Shown piece after piece: positions 43,045 to 52,088 of a stretch of 64,000 bases of DNA (the stretch's first letter is position 1; every line of letters starts with the position of its first letter). The position numbers and the translations under genes are program-made. Location of the stretch: contig NW_025336273.1 in assembly GCF_004798865.1 (NCBI RefSeq), positions 519,320 through 583,319 on the forward strand, in the 5' to 3' direction. Source of the stretch: Varanus komodoensis (Eukaryota > Chordata > Lepidosauria > Squamata > Varanidae). A model generated the notes under the pieces. It did no database searches and was not told the DNA's origin. It was given only the letters and a program-made list of their open reading frames with translations.

Positions 43045-44725
43045 CAAGTTTGCTGATGAACGAGCCGCGAAATGACAGCTCCGTTTGATGTAAGCAAGCG
43101 CCGAGAAATGCATTGTTGGGGCGAGACATCCCAGCTCCGAAGAAGGCGGACTCCACGCGGGCGTCTTCAGGAGCAGAACAGGAAAGAGATCTGCGTGGGT
43201 CTTACTCGCCCGGTCCAGATAGATCTTCGGCGCTCCTGCGTTTGGACTGTTGCGCTCAGTTCTGGTCTCCTGACCTGAAAGGGGATGTTAAGGATGGGAA
43301 AAGTTCAGAGAAGGCAGTGAAAATAGTCCAGGCAGCTCCCCAGCGAGGAGTAGCAACCACAGCTCGGACTGATTACTTAGGAAAAAATCAAATAAAGGGG
43401 GATATGACAGCGGAGTTTAAAATGGCGTGTGGGTGTGGAGAAACGCTCGCACCTGGGGTCTTTGAAGGGTGCCAGACAGACATGGGGTGGCTCGGGGCGG
43501 GGGTCTCTCCAGGGCTATTTGTACTGACGGCATCAGAGGCAATGTGTCTTTGTACACTGGCTGCTGGGGAACATGGGCCAGAGGTGCTGTGGCACTTGGA
43601 CACCACTTGCGGGTTTTCCGTGGGCCGCGTGAACATAACGCTGGTCTTGATGGACCCTTGGCCTGATCTTCTCGTGTTCCTATGTTCTTGGGAGACTCCA
43701 GGGTCCAGGAGCCGAGACTTCGAGGAATCCCATGGCCACCCAAGCATTGTAGGGGCGCCTGCTTCTTTGCAACTCCTAAACTGCTCTCCCATCATCTTAC
43801 AATCTTAAAACAGTCAGCAGTTTACATCACTTTTAAATTAAATTTAAAATGCATAATTCAGCATTCCGTACACACCTGCGGCATTATTCAAATGGTGAGT
43901 TGGAGGGAACTCGTGATAGATGTACATGAAATTTGTTTGGAGAAATATGCATAGGATAAGTCTATTAATTAAATGTAAACCTTTTAAAAAGGAGTTTTAT
44001 CTTGCCAGGTCCTATGCTCATGTACTTCAGGCTTTTCCCCACAACCTCTACCATCATCAACCCAATAAAGCTATGGAATTTTATTTTATTATTTCATTTC
44101 ATTTCATTTTTCCATAACTGACCAAAAAATGCTAGGAGGTGATGTGGTGAGAAAGCAAATTGACCTAAGAAATCGTCCTTGATCTACACAGGCAATGGAC
44201 TGAGGTGCTACAGTCCTGAAATAGTATATTGGACTGTACCACTTCAGGTTGCAGACGGGAGGTGACACTGGGGAATATCCCCCTACACCTAAAAAGACCC
44301 AAAACTCAGAGCAGGAAAAGGAACGAGCAAGGAAAATGTTTCTAGCTACTGCACTAGCTTTCTACCGGCAGTGAACACGGATTTTAGTTCTACCTATTCT
44401 TACAGCGGAGGCATTAAAAGCACGATTCATTCTGCACCCCCTCTCAGTCTGAAGTGGCAAAATCCATTCTGCCTGTACCACCTGCAGGGATGGGGGGCTG
44501 GGAATCTACAAGGACACTCATTGCCTTAAGCTCTCATCATGGTGTCCGCGTCCTGCATTCCTCACTGATGGCACATGCAGCCCCTGTGTCTGCACAGCCA
44601 CGGATTCCGTGCCGTCTTCCTGCAACACGCACACACCCCCTCATGCGATGGGTCGGAGTCGCCCCCTCCAACTAATTCCCCATGTCCCATTCTCTAGTCC
44701 ACTTGGCCTGGCCACACACCCCTTC
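43045..44725. other. proposed intron of defensin F, no gene seen
   Basis: Around 43180-43440 a diverged CR1 trace is possible (aggggatgttaaggatggg to gggggatatgacagcgg). The rest is unassigned. Confidence 0.35.
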
Positions 44726-44727
44726 AC

Positions 44728-46690
44728 TTGATTTTGGCCATTTTGGGATGGCCTTGTAGGTGCACAGCGGCTTGTCTACAGGCCCTTGTTGCTGTTCTTT
44801 CCCTCGCGCAAAGCAACAGCTGCCCATGGGTCTCCTCCGACGTGCTTTCTTACATCCCAGCCGTAGCAGTAGCTGTTGATTGCTGCATCTTTGCTCTTTG
44901 GGGAGACCCATGCGTTGAGAGGGAGGCTATGAAACAGCAGAGGCCCCGATCCTTTACAGAAGCAACCCGAATGAACATGCCCTGTGCCGCGAGTCTTGAG
45001 AATCCTGACGGTTTTCTGACAGCGCTGCTTTGCCCCCGAAGCCAGACCTGGGAGAAGTTTTCCCACTATAGGCGTGCGATGCCAAGAAGTGGCTTCAGCG
45101 CAGCCATGTGGGGTGAAATTCTTTGGGCTTGTGGAAGAAGAATTGCTGCCTTGCTCTCCAGAGAAAGTGGCTGTAATGCTCCATCCCATGACTGCAGAAA
45201 GGGGTCAATCACAGCCCCCTACAAAACAGCCGTGGAACCATGCAGTGCTGGAAGATCGGCGGCTGCTGAAGTCTTTCTCGAAACATGCCTTGCACCCGAG
45301 GCTCCGTTTGGGGTACAGTACAGCTCGGCTGCATCCGAGAAGTAAGTATTCCACCCGTGTATCTAATCACACGTGCAGGAACGGACAGCCCTGGGTGGTG
45401 TGCTGGGTGATGACATGTTCTTAGTGGGAATATATAGTTTGGTGTTTTCGTGAGGTTCACTGCAATATACTTTCTTGTTTCAGATGATGGATGGATCTGG
45501 GAAGCTGGGGATCTTTTGCAACAACAGCTTTTTTGCCATCTCCCCCCGAACGACAGAGAAATGACCCCAGAGGCCCACGGTTCATATTGGGAGATGTATA
45601 TGTGCAGAGATTGGGCAGAGTGGGAAAGTCACGAGGCCTCTGTCTTCAGGAGCTCTGCACTTCCAGAGGAAGGGAAGCTGGTCTCCTCATTCCAGGCAGC
45701 CTCCTGCCTCAGAATTAGAGCCACTCCGTTTCTTCCAAGCCTGTCATTTGCAGAGTAAAGCATTTGGTGTTTGGCTGCCTGAAAAGGGACAGCCTTGAAG
45801 GGGCGGGACGTTCAGCCCTTGCATCTCCTGCTTCACGGTTTCCAGTCTGCCTGGATTCATACCTCTCACGTTCCACCTTCCGATTCTGTATGTGGTGCCG
45901 GCTGGACTTTCCTTTCATCTCTGCTCCTCTTGGCTACTAGACAACGTGGGTCTAACAGCATTGTTAGTGACAGTGCGGTTTGCACCTGCCCAGTCCCCTT
46001 CCCCGGGAGGACGTCGAGTCCCTTCCAGCCTCAGAGGCCTCATCTGCTGGCACCATCGCCTGTTCCATTCTGGGGTGTTTCATCACAGGGTTTCCAGGGC
46101 AAGAAGACAAGAGTGGCTGCGTTTCCCTGCACGGCACAAGCCAGAGTTGGCTGGAAGATCACTGCCATTGTCTGAAACCTCTCTCAGTGTTGCTGCTTCC
46201 AGCTGCTGCTGCTGCTGCTGCTCCCAGGATTTTCTCCACCGCATCCCCACCAGAGAAGGCAGTGCTCTTCTGCCAACATGACCGTCCCGCCCGCAAAGGG
46301 TGGACACCTGCGCCTGCTGACCATTCGGCCCAGGGTGGCCCCTCCAGGAGAGCAGGCTAGCGAGGCAACCCGGCCTCCTGGAGGCACAGCTCCCAGCTCC
46401 TCCGCCACTCCCAGCTGCATTCAGGAGAGAAATATGGAGAAAAGTTACCTGCCACCAACTCATCGGCACCAATTCTTACAACTCTTACCCTGCTCACAAC
46501 TCTTGGGGTGGCGGGTAGAATTATGGCATCCCCTCTTGGGATACTGTGCAGCTCTTCAAAGCAGGAGCGGCTGGTTCTGTGATCCCCCAGCTTTGCACTG
46601 GGGTTTCTCTCTCTGGGGGACTCCAGCCTCACACCCTGGGGTTCTGGTCGGCATTACACTGCGGAACGCCAGCGGCCCTGGCTGAGCACG
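44728..46690. other. unique-looking segment with unassigned frames
   Basis: Several open frames overlap on both strands (the longest is 205 codons, 44728-45345). They lack domains, signal peptides and the defensin pattern. A (CTG)n run at 46197-46225 gives false poly-cysteine or poly-alanine frames. Two defensin-like fragments near 45080-45200 are discussed among the findings. Confidence 0.35.
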
Positions 46691-47069
46691 TATGAACCAC
46701 AACCTCGAAGTAGCCAGTGTTTCGGTGGCTGGAATGGAGCCGTTCCTGTATTTTCTGCTCCCTCCAAACATCTAGGACAGCGAGAATTTCTGGGGGTCTC
46801 CAAGGGAACGTCTCTGCTCTTTGTCCCATCTTCTAGCCCTGGAGAGCCTCCAGCTACGGGGCAACATACAAATGTGATACATAAGTAATAAATATAATAA
46901 AAAGAAGAGGTGATGCAGGGGCAGACTGAGGACAGATACACAAGTGTGCATGAAAATAAGCACTCACAGTAGTTACATGATGCAGGAGAAGGCAGGAATT
47001 GCCCCTCCCCCCCCCAAAAAAAAACCCCAGCTACACTTACAGGCAAAAGGTTGCCGATGTAGTAAGTTT

Positions 47070-47325
47070 TTATTATTTTTTTATTTTTTATTTATTTAAA
47101 AATTGGTATGCTGTCCATTACTGTTGTCTCTGGACGGCTTACATTATTTCAGATCACAATAAAATAAGATAAATTAACTATTCCACACTGAGCATCATTT
47201 AAAATAAATTAAATTACTATGTGTTAAAATATTGGCCAAATAATAAGGTCTTGACCTGGCGCCGAAAAACATATAATGACGACCCCAGGTGCACCTCTCT
47301 GGGGAGAGAATTCCATAGTTCAATA
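47070..47325 (-). mobile_element. L2-like LINE 3' end, old copy
   Basis: In complement it has a ttttatttatttaaaaattgg tail, tgctgtccattactg, ggacggcttacattatttc, then gacctggcgccgaaaaac and acctctctggggagagaatt. Confidence 0.75.
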
Positions 47326-47770
47326 ACAGATCTTCATAATAGACCAACTTAATAGATCTAATCTATGTTAATAGGGCAAATCTATCATCTTAATAGATCT
47401 GATAAGAGATCAGTAAGATTAATATGGAATGCAATAAATTCAACTGAGTTCCAGACACCATATTCCTTATGCTAGTAAAACCAGTGAAAGAGGGAATGTT
47501 CTTCTCTTGAACCGCCTTAGGCTCTGTGAGCAAGATGGCAGCTGGAACAAGGAACTGCCTACGGACGGAGCTCTTTGGCAGCCAAACTTCGAATCCTCCC
47601 CACACTTGTGCTGGCTCCCTTCCGCTCCGTGAATGCAGAACGCCCCCAAAAGTAGCATCTTACATTCAGGAGTACTTTATTCTCTACTCTAGCACAGCCC
47701 ATGCGGATAGAACCGGGGGCTCCGCAGAAGCGGGGGGGAGATGGCATGAAGGATGGCCAGGAAATGGTGC

Positions 47771-47849
47771 CTAAGTGTCTTCCGGTTGGGCAAAAATAAA
47801 CGCAATTTGGAAGGACCTTTTTGCATTTGAGACTTCTCTGAAATGCTTG
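47771..47849. repeat. 79 bp direct repeat, left copy (flanks defensin F exon 2)
   Basis: The unit starts ctaagtgtcttccggt and ends acttctctgaaatgcttg. A second copy at 49107-49184 differs at only a few positions. No third copy was seen in the window. Confidence 0.9.
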
Positions 47850-48735
47850 GTGGTGAAAAGAGAACTGGGCAAGGATTTGGGAAAGAGGGTGAAATTAAGG
47901 TGCAAACTTCCTCCAATCTAACAGTGAGAATTGATTCTCTCCACAAATGCAGAGGTGTGCCGAACCAGATTAGAATATTTTTTAAAAGGGTAAAAATATC
48001 GATCACAAAAACGTTGGGAACCAAGGCATAGGCAGACATAGGGTGCTAAATAGTGGCCCAAGGTCCCCTGGGGTGTTAGAAAGTTTTAAAATTCACCTAC
48101 TTACAGACTACAAAAATAAATTAAAACTGTTCTTTTTTAATGAGCACTCAGAGCAGGAAAGGAATATTGCAGTGAAGTCAGATTAAATGCAAAGCCTTTA
48201 GCCGCAGCAATGCTTTTCAATTTATGTTCTTCCAACCAATGGTGGGATGCAAGGATACGTTAAAATTCACAGTTACTTGTTTCTGATACAAAGCAGGTAA
48301 GTTTTGGTGTTTGCTACTGCAGAGCTTTGCATATTTAAAAAATGAGACAAGGAATGTTTCAACAGTTTATTCAACCTCTGATGAAAAACCTAGGGAAAAC
48401 GGTGGGGAAAAACCCTTTAGCACCATAATTCAAGCCAACAGTGGATTCCCACCTCCCTCAAATGATATTGGTGATCTTAGTTTTGGGAACTTTTAGCCAC
48501 ACCCTCCAGGAAAGCGGGGACAAACCCAGGTGACCCTGCACAACATAGGAAGAAAAATCAGAATAATCTGGCCATGAAAATTCTGGAATAAAAGGACAGG
48601 GAAAATGCAACGGGAAAATGAGCAAGGTCATGCACAGCTGGAGTTATCCAGGCATTGCAATACTGAGAGAAAGTTTGGTGCAACAGCAGCCCTGATGCCC
48701 TTTCATCCTAAACAGAGCCTTTTTCCGCCAAACAG

Positions 48736-48860
48736 CGATGGGGGATCTTTATGACAGTCTGGAGTGCCACAACCATCATGGCCACTGCCGGAGAATTTGC
48801 TTCCACAACGAAAGGTCGATCGGCACTTGCACCAACAGGCGGCAACTCTGCTGCAAGTGA
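48736..48860 (+). CDS. AvBD13-like: beta-defensin F (AvBD13-like), mature-peptide exon
   Basis: The exon follows a CCGCCAAACAG acceptor, completes an alanine codon and encodes 40 residues to TGA, giving a 62-residue precursor with the exon at 40336. Cysteine spacing is C-x6-C-x3-C-x9-C-x6-CC, exactly that of chicken AvBD13, and HNHHGHCRRICFHNE parallels the avian NNHGHCRRLCFHME. Orthology is therefore likely. The peptide is histidine-rich (five His, three clustered before the second cysteine), which could bind metal or give pH-dependent charge. It stops one lysine after CC, whereas the avian protein has a long tail. AATAAA lies 127 bases after the stop. Two near-identical direct repeats flank the exon about 0.9 kb to the left and 0.25 kb to the right. 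Confidence 0.95.
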
Positions 48861-48986
48861 AGGGGGCCGGCCGGGGTTGCGTTGGACCAGGAAGCACACC
48901 GAGCCTCGAGGGAGACCCGGGTAATGCCCCCAAACTGGGCGAAAGGAAGCCACATCCAAATCATGCACGTTTTGACTGCATCTTTC

Positions 48987-48992
48987 AATAAA
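48987..48992 (+). promoter_or_regulatory. polyadenylation signal of defensin F
   Basis: AATAAA in tttcaataaactggg lies 127 bases after the stop codon. Confidence 0.75.
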
Positions 48993-49106
48993 CTGGGCAT
49001 TTCAAAGTAATTTTAACATGAGCTGAAGAAGTTCTGTCGAAAAATACCTGGTGGATTTGATTTTCAAGGTTTGCACAAGTGTATCCTTCTGAATTTCTTT
49101 GCTCGT

Positions 49107-49184
49107 CTAAGTGTCTTCCGGTCGGGCAAAAATAAACGCGATTTGAGGGGCTTTTTTGCATTTGAGACTTCTCTGAAATGCTTG
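49107..49184. repeat. 78 bp direct repeat, right copy
   Basis: Same orientation as 47771-47849, differing mainly in the middle (acgcgatttgaggggc against acgcaatttggaaggacc). The distance between copies is about 1.34 kb. Confidence 0.9.
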
Positions 49185-49499
49185 TTCAGTATTTCTACAC
49201 AGAGTGAACAGGAGAGAGTTTTGTGCCAGCAGGGGGTAGTATTCACCCAGTTTCCACCCAGGATTCACCAGCCATCATCCAACTGGCGGCCGCTTTCTTT
49301 CTGCCTGGTCCGTATTCATGCCAGGCCAAGCACCTGTGCTCAGATGAATTGCTTCTCCAAACTGAGATTCTTTCAGTGACAGAAAAACAAAAGCACCACA
49401 CAGATCAAGCAATAAAAAAACGTCTGGGAACGGAGGGCCAGAATCATGCGAACTACAACAAAATATATCCATTCAGCTCTCCTTCTCTACACACAGGTG

Positions 49500-50180
49500 C
49501 AATTATTTATTTATTTATTTATTAAAACATTTTTATGCCGCCCCATTCGCCGAAGCCTCGGGGCGGCTTACAACAATAAGTTAAAAAATAATTATAACAT
49601 TAAATTAAAAAATATAAACATCAAGTTAAAAATACAAAAATACCAATATAAAATAAGCCGCCCTGGCCAGATAAAATCCAATAATATTAACAATTAAAAT
49701 GCCGCTTAAATAAAAAGGTCTTCGCCTGGCGCCGAAAAACAAATAACGACGGCGCCAGGCGGACCTCTCTGGGGAGCGCATTCCATAGATTGGGCGCCAC
49801 CGCAGAGAAGGCCCTCCTCTGGGACCTCACCCTCCTAATTTCCTTCACGGAGGGTTCCCGGAGAAGGGCCTCTCCCGCAGATCTCAGGGGGTGGGTGGGC
49901 GTATATGGATGTAAGCACTCCTTCAGGTAGCCAGGACCCAAGCCGTTTAGGGCTTTATAGGTCATCACCAACACCTTGAATTGGGCCCGGACTTCAATGG
50001 GGAGCCAGTGAAGCTGATGGAGGACTGGAGTCATGTGACCATAACACCCCGTCCCCGTCAGCAGCCTGGCAGCTCTATTTTGAACCAATTGAAGTATCCG
50101 GACCGTCTTCAAGGGGAGCCCCACGTAGAGCGCGTTGCAGAAGTCCAGACGGGAAGTCACCAGCGCGTGTGTCACTGTCG
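49500..50180 (-). mobile_element. L2-like LINE, 3' coding region and tail
   Basis: On the minus strand 162 open codons carry THALVTSRLDFCNALYVGLP, LQLVQNRAARLLTGTG, HQLHWLPIEVRAQFKVLV and FRRQAKTFLFKRHFNC. The 3' end is followed by a taaataaataaataaat tail. It is truncated at about 50180 within the reverse-transcriptase C-terminal domain. Confidence 0.96.
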
Positions 50181-50184
50181 CGAG

Positions 50185-50735
50185 GCAATTACCTTAGCAC
50201 AAGCTCTTAAGGGTCAGTTCATACGAGATTCATTCCCTCCCACCTTTTTAAAATTCCTTTTATACAAATAATAGAACAAATCTTCTATTCTTCTCCTCCT
50301 TTCCATATGTTCTTTTTTAATTTTAAAATATTTCAAAAATAAGATTAAAGCCATAGCTGATCAGCAAGGAAAGCCACCTAGAACAAGGACACCTTCAAGA
50401 AGCACCGAGATCGGGGCAGTGCCCATGCCTGCCTGACCTCCAGCGGCAGGAGGTGCCAAAGGAATGGAGCCACCACAAAGAAGTCCCTGCTCCTGGAGGC
50501 AGCCAGGCGGGCCGCAGGTGCTTGGCATCCGACGACTGTGGTGACCAGACATCCTGGTCAGCCTGGAGGCAGTCTCTCGAGTACCACGGCACCCAGTTGT
50601 CTAGAGCGTTATACGCTGTCACCAGGCCAGGATACACTAGTGCAGCTCCTTCGGCAAAGGAAGGGCATGCTGCAAAGGGGCAGCTCCCGGCAGCTGCACT
50701 TTGCGGTGGCCCAGAGCAGCCGCCAGGCATCTCCC
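50185..50735. other. no gene seen
   Basis: No recognisable exon. Part of it (50390-50700) may be a diverged LINE segment in reverse orientation (tgcctgacctccagcggcag). Confidence 0.3.
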
Positions 50736-50739
50736 ACTC

Positions 50740-51485
50740 TGCACGACTCTGGTGCACCCACAACTGGAGTGCTGTGTTCAGTTCTGGGCTCCACATTACA
50801 AGAGGGATATGGCAAGGTTGGAGTCAGTGCAGCGAAGGGCCACGAGGTTGGTGGCTTGGGGGGGACCCCCGAGGGGCAGGGGTGCAGTGCAGCCAGATGG
50901 CCTAGGGACCCGCATGGGAGGCCTCCCTGCCCGGCTCTGCTCTTGGCCGCAGCAACACGGGCCGTCCTTGTGGCTCCCTTGCTTGTGCTCCGGCTCTCTG
51001 GTTCACCTCGTCTGCCAGGTTAGAGCCAGGTTGGAGTCAGTGCAGCGCAGGGCCACAAGGTTGGTGGCCGGTTTGCAGGGGATGCCGTATGAGGCGGGAC
51101 TGAGGGAACTGGGTCTCTTCAGCCTGGAGAAGGGGACAGTCCGAGGGGACCTGTTGGCGACATACAGGTAAGTGAGGGGTGTCACACGGAGGTGGGTAGA
51201 GGCCTGTTCTCCCCTGCAGAGGAAGGCAGGACGCGCTCCAAAGGAGCAAAGCTCAGGGAACCAAGGTTCCATTTGGATGCCAGGAAGCACTTCCGGACAG
51301 TCGGGACCCCCAGGGTGTGGAATGGGCTTCCCTGGGAGGCGGTTGAGGCCCCATCGGTGAGGGTGTTCAAGGACAGGCTGGACATGCACATGGTGGGCAT
51401 GTCATGAGTGGAGCTGGCTGGAGCTGGAGGTCAGACTAGATGACCCAGGAGACTCCTTCTGACTTACTCTGTTCTATGCTTCTAT
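50740..51485 (+). mobile_element. CR1 LINE, C-terminal coding end and 3' end, with internal duplication
   Basis: The frame has CCVQFWAPHYKRDMARLESV, then RATRLV, then 140 unrelated bases. The [18 protein letters not shown] segment then reappears near 51020 and continues with [19 protein letters not shown] and the usual untranslated end to tgttctatgcttctat. Two CR1 pieces or one copy with a duplication and insertion are joined here. Confidence 0.88.
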
Positions 51486-51489
51486 CTCC

Positions 51490-52045
51490 ACCTTGCAGCA
51501 AAGGTGGGCAAATTTTGCAAATGCCCGGGCTTCTTCCATTACACTCACTGCTGCAGTGGACAGACTATTCACTGCCAACAGTTGGTGCATTTTTCTATCT
51601 CACTGGGCAGACAATGAGCAGAAAGTGCATGCAAAGGATTTCTACCCAGCCAGCATGCAGAGCGATCAGAGGCACAGAGTTGTAGGCATGTCCTTGTTTT
51701 TAATGCCACGTCTTAGAATATTTCCCAGCAATTTTTTGCATTTTAATAGAACTAAATATGCATACAATTCAAGAAAGTAAAATAAATGGTCTGCAGGTCC
51801 ACATGACCTTGGAAAATACTATTCTGCCACAGAACCCCTGGGTGGAAAGCCAAAATATTTGGACTCTGTCTTGGATTTCTCCAACAATCCTAGGCTCACC
51901 AGGAAAACCCCAATGGCTCTTGTGCATAGAGTACTTAAGTAAAATGAAGCCCCAGTGTTTGCCAGAGTTTAAGAGCTCCTCTGCCCAAGGTTTTTAGCCT
52001 GCTGCTTTCTTAAGGTTTCTGCTTCCAAGCTCAGCTTCTATGTTT
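51490..52045. other. no gene seen
   Basis: No exon or repeat is supported. Confidence 0.4.
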
Positions 52046-52048
52046 CAA

Positions 52049-52049
<1 letters not shown>

Positions 52050-52088
<39 letters not shown>

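Noticed and set aside
44728-45345. A 205-codon plus-strand frame rich in cysteine, ending near a GTAAGT site
   Set aside because: The cysteines do not fit the defensin spacing, no domain is recognised, and the minus strand and other frames are equally open.
45892-46281. Frame with a run of six cysteines
   Set aside because: It is a translation of a (CTG)n trinucleotide repeat.
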